From: an uncultured cyanobacterium
Lineage (GTDB): Bacteria > Cyanobacteriota > Vampirovibrionia > Gastranaerophilales > Gastranaerophilaceae
Assembly (NCBI GenBank): GCA_945836835.1
Contig: CAMAML010000011.1
Location: 1-13,121 of the forward strand
Length of the DNA: 13,121 nt
Reading direction: 5' to 3'
Below, one piece after another: positions 6,602 to 13,121 of the stretch. Under the pieces are notes generated by a model. That model was not told where the DNA came from. It was given only the letters and a program-made list of their open reading frames with translations, and searched no databases. The position numbers were made by a program, and so were the translations under genes. Within the stretch, counting starts at the first letter, position 1, and each line of letters opens with the position of its first letter.

Positions 6602-7937
6602 GGATTTGCGCGGCGTTTAAAAGCGGGTCGATTGTCGGGGAAAACGGCGGTGCATAGGTTATATCATTATTGGCAAACTCTTTTGCCGTAAGTCCCGCTA
6701 ACAGTGCAGTCGCAAGGGTGTTAATCCTCTTATCCGTATCGCCCGAGCCGACCGCCTGCCCGCCCAAGAGCTTCCCCGTCTTTTTGTCGGCGACGAGTTT
6801 TAGGGTAATGTTTTTGGCGTCGGGCATATAACTGACTTTGTCGGATTTTGTGACGGTTGCGGTAATGGTTTCTATCCCGAGTACTTTTGCGGATTTTTCC
6901 GTTAACCCCGTCATTGATACCGTGACTTTTAAGCACCTTGTAACGGCAGAGCCGAGTACCCCGTGAAATTCGTCAAACCCTCCGCTTGAATTGATTGCGG
7001 CACAACGTCCTTCTTTGTTTGCGTTTGAGCCTAACGGCATCCACACGGGGGTGTTTGTGATGATAAGGTTTTCTTCGACACAGTCTCCGCAGGCGTAAAT
7101 GTCGGGGATAGAGGTTTCCATACGAGAATTTACTTTTATCGCACCGGTTTTGCCGAGTTTAATTCCCGCATCAACTGCTATCTCAACGTTTGGGTGAACT
7201 CCGACGCAAATAATCACCAAATCCGCCGGAATTTTTAATCCTGTTTCGGTCGTTGTAAGGACTTGCCCGTCAATATCGTCCTCAAAAGAGATTACGCTTT
7301 CGTTCGTCAAGATTTTGAACCTTCCCTTATTAATACTCCCAAGTCGTGTCATAATTTCGTCTGACATATCTTCGTCCAAAACCGACATCAAATGCGGGCT
7401 TCGCTCAATAATTGTCGTAAAAACGTTGTTTTTCACAAATGCCTCGAGCATTTCAAGCCCGATATACCCCCCGCCGACGATTACGGCAGATTTTGAGGAC
7501 TTTAATTTTTCTTTTATCTCTATTGCGTCCTCAATTTTTCTGACCGTAAAAATCTTTTGTTTTGAGGTGTTTTTAACGGGCGGTACAATAGGTCTTGCAC
7601 CTGTTGCGATAATGAGTTTGTCGTAGCTTTCCAAAAACGAGTTGTTGTTTTCCATATCAAAAATCAAAACCTGTTTGCTTTCCGGCATAATTTTTGTCAC
7701 TCGATGCTTAATCCTCACCTTAATCCCGTTTTTCTCAAACTCTTCGGGCGTTCTTACGATAAGCGTTTCGTAATCTTCAAAATTGCCCTCAATATAGTAA
7801 GGTATTCCGCACGACGAGTATGAAACGTGAGTGTCGTCCGTATAAATCGTTATATCAGAGCTTTCGCCCAAAATTCGTTTTGCTTTTGCTGCCGCCTTTG
7901 AGCCTGCGGCAACCCCGCCGATAATTATAATTTTCAT
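6555..7937 (-). CDS. CoA-disulfide reductase-like FAD/NAD(P)H oxidoreductase
   Basis: A 460-residue class III pyridine nucleotide-disulfide oxidoreductase. The FAD fold opens at residue 3 (IIIIGGVAAG), and the single redox cysteine is C43 in SYSSCGIPYYI. The NAD(P)H fold carries GGGYIG at 155-160, the second FAD motif is YACGDC at 281-286, and the C-terminal dimer interface contains YAPPF at 428-432. From memory, S. aureus CoA-disulfide reductase uses Cys43, Tyr361 and Tyr419. Y370 (SYMPDA) and Y428 here are spaced 58 apart, as that pair is, so CoA disulfide is the favoured substrate, with NADH oxidase/peroxidase as the alternative. There is no fused rhodanese domain. I chose the ATG at 7937. 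An in-frame ATG at 7961 would add MFNLYTFV, and AGGGA lies 10 bases upstream of it, but that start would put the likely -10 box inside the gene. Confidence 0.85.
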   Translation of the reverse strand: MKIIIIGGVAAGSKAAAKAKRILGESSDITIYTDDTHVSYSSCGIPYYIEGNFEDYETLIVRTPEEFEKNGIKVRIKHRVTKIMPESKQVLIFDMENNNSFLESYDKLIIATGARPIVPPVKNTSKQKIFTVRKIEDAIEIKEKLKSSKSAVIVGGGYIGLEMLEAFVKNNVFTTIIERSPHLMSVLDEDMSDEIMTRLGSINKGRFKILTNESVISFEDDIDGQVLTTTETGLKIPADLVIICVGVHPNVEIAVDAGIKLGKTGAIKVNSRMETSIPDIYACGDCVEENLIITNTPVWMPLGSNANKEGRCAAINSSGGFDEFHGVLGSAVTRCLKVTVSMTGLTEKSAKVLGIETITATVTKSDKVSYMPDAKNITLKLVADKKTGKLLGGQAVGSGDTDKRINTLATALLAGLTAKEFANNDITYAPPFSPTIDPLLNAAQILISKLEKDSEPAPRP

Positions 7938-7943
7938 AACAAA

Positions 7944-7949
7944 AGTATA
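7944..7949 (-). promoter_or_regulatory. Probable -10 box of the CoA-disulfide-reductase-like gene
   Basis: On the minus strand a TATACT hexamer ends exactly six bases (TTTGTT) before the ATG at 7937, placing the expected transcription start at the start codon. There is no Shine-Dalgarno between them. No convincing -35 element is seen 15-18 bases upstream, so the call rests on the hexamer and on the similarity to the arrangement at 5345-5357. Confidence 0.4.
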
Positions 7950-7998
7950 CAAATTAAACATTTTTTTTCATTCCCTAATCGGATATTTTCTTTTTTTA

Positions 7999-8007
7999 TG
8001 ATAAAAT
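7999..8007 (+). promoter_or_regulatory. Extended -10 promoter of cysS
   Basis: TGATAAAAT gives a TGn extension and a TAAAAT hexamer at 8002-8007. The expected start is near 8014, followed by an AGAGGG ribosome binding site at 8018-8023 and the cysS ATG at 8031. The -35 region is not recognisable. The element covers the upstream in-frame ATG at 7998, which argues against that codon as the translation start. Confidence 0.6.
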
Positions 8008-8030
8008 TTGAATATAAAGAGGGAAAAACT

Positions 8031-9404
8031 ATGAAATTACATAATTCTTATACAAACGAAACAGAAGATTTTAAACCGATAGACGGAAACAAGGTTAAAA
8101 TGTACGTGTGCGGTCCAACCGTGTACGATTACGCACACCTCGGGCACGCAAGGTGCTACATCACCTGGGACGTTTTGTACCGTTATTTGAAATTCAGAGG
8201 ATACGACGTAACTTATTGCCGTAACGTTACCGACGTTGACGACAAAATCCTCAAAAAAGCTGACAAGGAAGGTAAGACGCCCGAAGAGGTTTCTCAATAT
8301 TGGTACAGGCAGTTTGCAAAATCCATGGAAAGTCTTAACACTCTAAAACCCGATGTCGAACCGTTTGCGACAAAGACTTTGGGTGAGATGATTTCGCTTG
8401 TAAAAGATTTGATAAATAAGGGTTACGCTTATGAAGTAAACGGTGACGTTTATTTCAGGGTAAAGAAATTCTCAAAATACGGATACCTTTCAAAACAACC
8501 GATAGATCAGCTTGAAAGCGGTGCAAGGATTGAGGTGGGCGAACAAAAAGAAGATCCGCTTGACTTTGCACTTTGGAAAAAAGACGAAAAATTCGGCTAC
8601 AATTCCCCTTGGGGTGTCGGACGTCCGGGGTGGCATATAGAATGCTCCGCCATGAGCCGTAAGCATTTGGGTAAAACCATTGACATCCACGCAGGCGGTG
8701 CGGACTTGATTTTCCCTCACCACGAAAACGAAATAGCACAATCAGAGTGTGCCAACGGTTGCACCTTTGTTAACTACTGGCTCCATAACGGTTTTGTAAC
8801 GATTAACAAAGAAAAGATGTCAAAATCTTTGGGGAATTTCTTAACGATTGACGAGCTGTTGAAAAAATATGACTCAAATACTATAAGATTTTTCATCCTC
8901 ACAAACCATTACAGAATGCCCGTCGAATTTTCCGACGAGGCTCTGACATCCGCTCAAAACGGGGTTAAGAGAATGCTCAACGCAAAACAAACCCCAATAG
9001 ACGAAAATATTGATATTACAAAAACCGAGGCTTACGAAAAATTTGTCGAGGCAATGGACGACGACTTGAACACGTCTAAGGCGTTAGCTGTCTTGTTTGA
9101 CCTTGCGGGACGTGCAAATAAGGACGAACTGGGTGCGTTCACCGTTTTATACAAGTTAGCGACAACATTGGGTTTCAGCTTTAATAAACAGGAATTGAGC
9201 GAAGAAGAAATCCAAACCGCCTTGAAAGCAGTCGGAGAAAAAACGGGAAAAGATTTTTCATCTATGGATGAACTTATTGCGTACAGAAAACAGGCAAGAG
9301 CTGAGAAAAATTGGGCTGTTGCGGACGCAATAAGAATTTCTTTGGATGAATGCGGAATTACCCTCAAAGACTCAAAAGACGGCACCGTGGTCGAAAGAAA
9401 ATAA
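8031..9404 (+). CDS. cysS: Cysteinyl-tRNA synthetase
   Basis: A 457-residue class I aminoacyl-tRNA synthetase that charges tRNA-Cys with cysteine in the cytoplasm. The catalytic signatures are intact: HLGH (the HIGH motif) at 36-39 after MYVCGPTVYDYA, and KMSKS at 262-266. The zinc-ligand set of the family is recognisable as C27, the cysteine of WHIECSAMS, and the HHENEIAQSE segment. The C-terminal part, from about 330, is the helical tRNA-binding region. I chose the ATG at 8031 rather than the in-frame ATG at 7998 because the family starts a few residues before the beta strand, because AGAGGG lies seven bases upstream, and because the promoter -10 overlaps 7998. The gene converges on the efflux operon with a 31-base gap and no clear terminator hairpin. 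Confidence 0.96.
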   Translation: MKLHNSYTNETEDFKPIDGNKVKMYVCGPTVYDYAHLGHARCYITWDVLYRYLKFRGYDVTYCRNVTDVDDKILKKADKEGKTPEEVSQYWYRQFAKSMESLNTLKPDVEPFATKTLGEMISLVKDLINKGYAYEVNGDVYFRVKKFSKYGYLSKQPIDQLESGARIEVGEQKEDPLDFALWKKDEKFGYNSPWGVGRPGWHIECSAMSRKHLGKTIDIHAGGADLIFPHHENEIAQSECANGCTFVNYWLHNGFVTINKEKMSKSLGNFLTIDELLKKYDSNTIRFFILTNHYRMPVEFSDEALTSAQNGVKRMLNAKQTPIDENIDITKTEAYEKFVEAMDDDLNTSKALAVLFDLAGRANKDELGAFTVLYKLATTLGFSFNKQELSEEEIQTALKAVGEKTGKDFSSMDELIAYRKQARAEKNWAVADAIRISLDECGITLKDSKDGTVVERK

Positions 9405-9435
9405 AAGCCATAGCGAGTATTTTTGCCCAAGAGAC

Positions 9436-10665
9436 TTATTCATATCTCAGTGCGTCAATCGGGTTGAGCAAAGAGGCTTTGTATGCGGGGTAGTACCCGA
9501 AAAGAACCCCGATAGCCCCGGAAAACCCCATGGATAGTGCTATTGAAAACCCCGAGATGGATATACTCATTGTCGAAAACATCTCGACGGATTTTGCACC
9601 GATAACGCCGACGATAACACCTATCAGTCCGCCGATTATCGCAAGCAAAAACGACTCTATCAAAAATTGTATCCGAATGTCGCCAGCCTTTGCGCCGATT
9701 GCCATTCTGATACCGATTTCCTTTGTGCGTTCAGTAACCGATACGAGCATAATGTTCATAATCCCGATCCCTCCGACAAGCAAAGAGACCGATGCTATTG
9801 CTCCTAATAAAACAGACATTGTTCTTGCCGAAGATTTTATTGTTTCCTGCATTTGGGCTAAATTTCGTATTTCAAAGTCGTCGTCCTGGGTTTTACCTAT
9901 CCTGTGGCGTTGTTTTAGAAGCTCGGTTATGTCGCTTTGGGTTGTGTCCAAAATCTCTGAGTCGCTAGCCTTTACGTTAATCATTGTAACGGTTCCGGGA
10001 AAACTCGTCCCGAAAACTTTTTTCTGTGCGGTTGTAATCGGGATGAATACCAAATCATCCTGATCCATGCCCATTCCGCTTTGCCCTTTGGTTTTTAGAA
10101 GTCCTACAATTTTAAACGGTACGTTTCCGACACGCATGGTCTTGTTTATCGGGTCGACATCTCCAAAAAGTTCCGTTGCAACGGTGTTTCCTATAACGGC
10201 AACTTTTGACCCGTTTTTAACGTCCTCGGGCGAGAGGTTGCGACCGCTTGCGACCTCGTAATTCCTTATAAAAAGGTATGAAGGTGTCGTGCCTCCGACG
10301 GTTGATGACCAGTTTTGGTTTCCGTAGGTTAGCTGCTTGTTTTCGGAAGAATACGGGGCAACCGCAAGTATCCCTCTGCAATTATTTTCGATTGCTTCGG
10401 CGTCTTTTAGGGTGAGAGACGGTTTTGTGCCAAATCCCATCCGAACTCCGCCGGAGGTTGCCGAGGCGGAGCGTATCATCAACAAGTTTGATCCCATTGA
10501 CTCCATATCCTTTGCAATTCTTTTACTTGCCCCGGAACCGACCGCAAGCATTATGATAACTGCACTTACCCCGATAATTATACCCAGGCTCGTGAGCATT
10601 GAGCGCATTTTGTTTATTTTTAATGACCTTATCGCCATTGTTAATGTGGATTTGAAATCAATCAT
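9436..10665 (-). CDS. MacB-type ABC transporter permease (FtsX domain)
   Basis: A 409-residue membrane protein with the MacB topology. An amphipathic start (TLTMAIRSLKINKMRSMLT) leads to the first membrane helix at about 22-45, with the typical SLGIIIGVSAVIIML. A large periplasmic MacB_PCD domain follows (about 48-280), then three C-terminal helices at about 284-306, 330-360 and 370-398, with NIMLVSVTERTKEIGIRMAIGA between them. MacB-type systems use ATP hydrolysis in the cytoplasm to move the periplasmic domain and push substrate through TolC, without a membrane channel of their own. In E. coli the ATPase is fused to this permease; here it is the separate gene just upstream, 12 bases away, with a GAGGA ribosome binding site before this ATG. 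It is the last gene of the operon. The substrate (macrolide, peptide, lipid or siderophore) is unknown, so no symbol is given. Confidence 0.9.
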   Translation of the reverse strand: MIDFKSTLTMAIRSLKINKMRSMLTSLGIIIGVSAVIIMLAVGSGASKRIAKDMESMGSNLLMIRSASATSGGVRMGFGTKPSLTLKDAEAIENNCRGILAVAPYSSENKQLTYGNQNWSSTVGGTTPSYLFIRNYEVASGRNLSPEDVKNGSKVAVIGNTVATELFGDVDPINKTMRVGNVPFKIVGLLKTKGQSGMGMDQDDLVFIPITTAQKKVFGTSFPGTVTMINVKASDSEILDTTQSDITELLKQRHRIGKTQDDDFEIRNLAQMQETIKSSARTMSVLLGAIASVSLLVGGIGIMNIMLVSVTERTKEIGIRMAIGAKAGDIRIQFLIESFLLAIIGGLIGVIVGVIGAKSVEMFSTMSISISGFSIALSMGFSGAIGVLFGYYPAYKASLLNPIDALRYE

Positions 10666-10677
10666 TTTATTCCTCGC

Positions 10678-11382
10678 TTAATAAGGGATTGTGGTGTGTT
10701 TGTTAATCTTGTCCTCGACGATGTTGCCGTCCTTAAACCTTACGACACGCTTGCAATAATCCGCAATATCGGGTTCGTGGGTGACAAGGACAATCGTTTT
10801 TCCCATTTCTTTGTTTAGCCTTACAAAAAATTCCATAACCTCGACGCTGGTTTTTGTATCAAGGTTTCCCGTCGGCTCGTCCGCAAGGATAAGCGGAGGA
10901 TCGTTTATAATTGCCCTTGCAATCGCAACTCTTTGTTGTTGCCCGCCGGACATTTGGTTTGGCATATGGTCTTCCCGATTTTCAAGCCCGACAATGCTTA
11001 ACGCCCATTTCGCACGCTTAATCCTCTCTTCCTCGGAGACACCCCTATAAATCATCGGAAGCATAACGTTTTCGATGGCGGAAGTCCTTGGGATTAGATT
11101 AAACCCTTGAAAAACAAAGCCCATTTTAATGTTTCTTATATCTGAAAGCTCATCAGCCGAAAGTGCCAAAATGTCAATCCCGTCAAGGTGATAACTCCCC
11201 GAATTAGGCTTGTCGAGGGTGCCAAGCATATTCATAAAAGTGGATTTGCCCGAGCCCGACGCCCCCATTATCGCAACAAATTCCCCCTTCTCAACGCTTA
11301 ACGACACGCAATTCAGGGCGTTAAAGCAGTCGTCGCCCGTTTGGTAAGTTTTTATTGCATCTTTTACTTCGATTAAACTCAT
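10678..11382 (-). CDS. MacB/LolD-type ABC transporter ATP-binding protein
   Basis: A 234-residue ATPase of the MacB/LolD/FtsE type. Motifs seen: Walker A GASGSGKS at 40-47, Q-loop Q92 in VFQGFNLIP, signature MSGGQ at 144-148, Walker B LILADE at 164-169 followed by PTGNLD, and switch H202 in LVTHE. The GFVFQGFNLIPRTSAIENV and ADEPTGNLDTKTS segments are typical of this subfamily. It has no fused permease; its partner is the next gene downstream, and the membrane-fusion gene lies 18 bases upstream. A strong AAGGA site precedes the ATG by six bases. The genes around it point to tripartite efflux rather than lipoprotein sorting (LolCDE), because an adaptor and a TolC-like channel are encoded in the same operon. 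Confidence 0.93.
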   Translation of the reverse strand: MSLIEVKDAIKTYQTGDDCFNALNCVSLSVEKGEFVAIMGASGSGKSTFMNMLGTLDKPNSGSYHLDGIDILALSADELSDIRNIKMGFVFQGFNLIPRTSAIENVMLPMIYRGVSEEERIKRAKWALSIVGLENREDHMPNQMSGGQQQRVAIARAIINDPPLILADEPTGNLDTKTSVEVMEFFVRLNKEMGKTIVLVTHEPDIADYCKRVVRFKDGNIVEDKINKHTTIPY

Positions 11383-11400
11383 TTTTTTCCTTTTTTTTGA

Positions 11401-12576
11401 TTAGAACATTCCCGGCGGTTTACGGTGCTGTTGTTTTCCCTTTTCTCTTTTTACCACATTAGATGAGCCGATAATGATTTTTTGCCCCTCTTCAAGCCCT
11501 CGCCCCGAAACCTCGATATTGTTATCATCGCTTGCGCCTGTTGAAATTTCTACCCGTTGAGGTTTATTTTTAACCAAAATCCACATCCCTTGCAACTTGT
11601 ATTTTTGACCGTTAACTTCGGGCGTGTATTTTAAAGCAACGGTCGGAGCACAGAGTACGTCTTTGCTTTCGTGGGTAATAATCGAAACATTTGCCGTCAT
11701 GCCCGGTTTTAATTTCAAATCCTCGTTATCCACCGCAACAATAACGGAATAGGTTACGACATTGGAAACGGTTGTCGGCGAAATTCTGACCTGCGTAACT
11801 TTTCCCCTGAAAATACTGTCCGGATAGCCGTCAAGCGTGTAGGTAACGTCTTGTCCTTCCTGCACGTTTCCAATGTCGGCTTCCGAGACGTTAACTTCTA
11901 TTTGCATCTTTGTTAAGTCTTGTGCAATCGTAAATAGTTCAGGTGCCTGAAAACTTGCCGCAACCGGTTGCCCGAGGTCGATTTCTCTTGAAATAATTGT
12001 TCCGTTTACGGGTGCAATTATTTTTGTGTAGCTTAAATTTGTCTGAGCCGTCTTGTATGTAGCTCTGTATTGGTTAATTTTTGCCCTTGCGGAATTTACC
12101 TGAGCAACGTTTGCCAGATAATCGCTTTCCGCTTGGTCTAATTCACTTTTTGCGATGAAATTTTTCTTGTATAAGTTTTTATAACGGTTGTAAGTTTTAA
12201 GGCTCATGGCTGTTTCGGCTTGAACTTTTGCTAAATCCGCTTCTGCGGAGGCTATTTGTGCGGCGTTTTGCTGGACGGTTGCCTCAAAAGTTCTGGGGTC
12301 GATTTCTGCCAATAACTGTCCTTTTTTGACGACCGAGTTATAATCGACGTAAATTGCCCTAATCAGCCCCGAAACGGTCGAACCGACACTTACAATGTTT
12401 ACGGGGTTAATCGTCCCCGACGCCTCGACGGCTTGGGTTATCGTGCAGCGATTAAGTTCTTTTGTTTCATAAGTTATGCGATGTTTGATTTTGTGATTAA
12501 TCCCAATCCCGCTTACAATCGCAATCCCGACAAGTGCCGTTACTATGTATCTTTTCTTTATGTTTTTTATGTCCAT
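11401..12576 (-). CDS. MacA-like periplasmic adaptor (membrane fusion protein)
   Basis: A 391-residue HlyD/RND-type adaptor that would bridge the MacB permease and the TolC channel. It has a short cytoplasmic start (MDIKNIKKRY) and one membrane anchor at about 11-26. A lipoyl/barrel-sandwich half (VSGLIRAIYVDYNSVVKKGQ, ending AEIDP) is followed by a long heptad-rich alpha-hairpin at about 85-180. The second lipoyl half (TNLSYTKIIAPVNGTIISRE) and the beta-barrel and membrane-proximal domains (MQIEVNVSEADIGNVQEGQD, LKLKPGMTANV, GLEEGQKIIIG) come next. The tail is basic and ends in PPGMF. A TTG in frame at 12594 would extend it by six residues into the tolC stop region. I prefer the ATG at 12576, which starts seven bases after the tolC stop and has GAGGA 11 bases upstream, giving likely translational coupling. 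Confidence 0.9.
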   Translation of the reverse strand: MDIKNIKKRYIVTALVGIAIVSGIGINHKIKHRITYETKELNRCTITQAVEASGTINPVNIVSVGSTVSGLIRAIYVDYNSVVKKGQLLAEIDPRTFEATVQQNAAQIASAEADLAKVQAETAMSLKTYNRYKNLYKKNFIAKSELDQAESDYLANVAQVNSARAKINQYRATYKTAQTNLSYTKIIAPVNGTIISREIDLGQPVAASFQAPELFTIAQDLTKMQIEVNVSEADIGNVQEGQDVTYTLDGYPDSIFRGKVTQVRISPTTVSNVVTYSVIVAVDNEDLKLKPGMTANVSIITHESKDVLCAPTVALKYTPEVNGQKYKLQGMWILVKNKPQRVEISTGASDDNNIEVSGRGLEEGQKIIIGSSNVVKREKGKQQHRKPPGMF

Positions 12577-12583
12577 AAGTCCG

Positions 12584-13121
12584 TTAATCCTCAACCGATA
12601 CTTGTATTTCCTGCGGCAAAGCCATTAATCTTTCGAGATTTGCCCTTGCCACGTTATAATTGAATACCGCCTGAACGTAAGAGTTCTGAGCAGTGTTATA
12701 ATTGACTCTTGCATCTTGTAACTGGATATAGTCGCCCAATCCGACCGAATATCTTCCGTCCGCAAGCTCAAAATTCTGATATGTTTCTTTTACCTTAACG
12801 CTTAAAAGCGGGATTTGTTCGCCCAGTCGAACCATATTTATATAAGCGTTTTGGACGTCAAAATAAATATTTTGTTTTGCCAAATCCACGTCGTTTTGTG
12901 CGAGTTGAACCTGAAGTTTGCTGTTGTCAATTTTAAATTTTTCCTGAGCAATATTGACGCTTGTCGAAAGTGCGACGTTAGCGTTTACGGAATTTGTGTT
13001 ACTCTGATTTCTGTACCCGTAGCCGACACCTGCACTGATTGTCGGGAAGTATTCTCTTTTTGTGTATAGCAAAGCCTGTTTCATAGCCTCTAATGTTGAA
13101 AGGTATGCCTTTAAATCGGGA
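12584..13121 (-). CDS. TolC-like outer-membrane efflux protein, 3' part only
   Basis: The reading frame enters from beyond the right edge and gives about 178 C-terminal residues; the start lies outside the window. The visible part is the second outer-membrane-efflux (OEP) repeat. It begins with PDLKAYLSTLEAMKQALLYT and REYFPTISAGVGYGY, the family's 'pdl..a...l..a...YPP/T' entry helix and strand. A second beta segment follows, then the long helix pair containing LLSVKVKETYQNFELADGRY and GLGDYIQLQDARVNYNTAQN, ending at VSVED. Such proteins form the trimeric channel-tunnel through the outer membrane. An internal ATG at 13084 is not the start, because the frame is open and family-like up to the edge. 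It is the first visible gene of the efflux operon, and the operon promoter lies outside the window. Confidence 0.9.
   Translation of the reverse strand, partial: PDLKAYLSTLEAMKQALLYTKREYFPTISAGVGYGYRNQSNTNSVNANVALSTSVNIAQEKFKIDNSKLQVQLAQNDVDLAKQNIYFDVQNAYINMVRLGEQIPLLSVKVKETYQNFELADGRYSVGLGDYIQLQDARVNYNTAQNSYVQAVFNYNVARANLERLMALPQEIQVSVED

Noticed and set aside
7998..8030. In-frame upstream ATG that would add 11 residues to CysRS.
   Set aside because: It overlaps the extended -10 element, the added residues do not fit the family, and the ATG at 8031 has a strong AGAGGG site.
9530..10063. A 177-codon plus-strand open frame inside the MacB-type permease.
   Set aside because: It is antisense to a clear MacB/FtsX coding sequence, has low-complexity composition and no start signal.
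12577..12594. TTG start for the MacA-like gene, overlapping the tolC-like stop.
   Set aside because: The closest AGGA is 14 bases upstream, too far away. The ATG at 12576 begins the family-typical short KNIKKRY cytoplasmic segment.

Overview
The window is gene-dense housekeeping and envelope DNA from a diderm (Gram-negative-type) bacterium with AT-leaning, low-to-moderate GC. It holds eleven protein genes, one of them cut by the right edge. I see no RNA gene, CRISPR array, insertion sequence or phage gene, and no gene-free stretch longer than about 100 bases. An outer membrane is implied by an LPS-export ATPase and permease and by a TolC-type outer-membrane channel. An RqcP-like S4 protein very close to the Bacillus form occurs together with a single LptF/G-type permease. 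This would fit a non-photosynthetic relative of Cyanobacteria (Melainabacteria/Gastranaerophilales) or a diderm Firmicute (Negativicutes). That placement is inference and cannot be settled from this window.

Layout: (1) 10-267, minus: RqcP-like ribosome rescue protein, divergent from (2) 358-1158, plus: a secreted metallophosphoesterase. (3) 1225-2577, plus: a CNNM/CorC-type membrane protein with its own sigma70-like promoter. (4) 2643-5295, plus: a tightly coupled operon of lptB, an LptF/G permease and a secreted phosphodiester-glycosidase-domain protein, both junctions being TAATG overlaps. (5) 5357-6601, plus, and 6555-7937, minus: two flavoprotein oxidoreductases that converge and overlap at their 3' ends by 47 bp; the second looks like coenzyme A disulfide reductase. 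(6) 8031-9404, plus: cysteinyl-tRNA synthetase. (7) 9436-13121, minus: a tripartite efflux operon, tolC-like (partial), macA-like adaptor, MacB-type ATPase and MacB-type permease, read leftwards from beyond the right edge.

How the genes work together: LptB and the permease would form the inner-membrane motor that lifts LPS. The third gene of that operon is a putative periplasmic or surface glycan enzyme and may act on the same envelope. The TolC-MacA-MacB set would span both membranes to export a peptide, lipid or drug. The remaining genes serve translation (RqcP, CysRS), thiol/flavin redox chemistry and ion transport.

Most intergenic gaps carry a recognisable sigma70-like promoter. The most unusual feature is that both convergent flavoprotein genes have a -10 hexamer only 6 bases before the ATG and no Shine-Dalgarno sequence there, which suggests leaderless transcripts. 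I found no convincing undescribed multi-gene system; the findings are modest.
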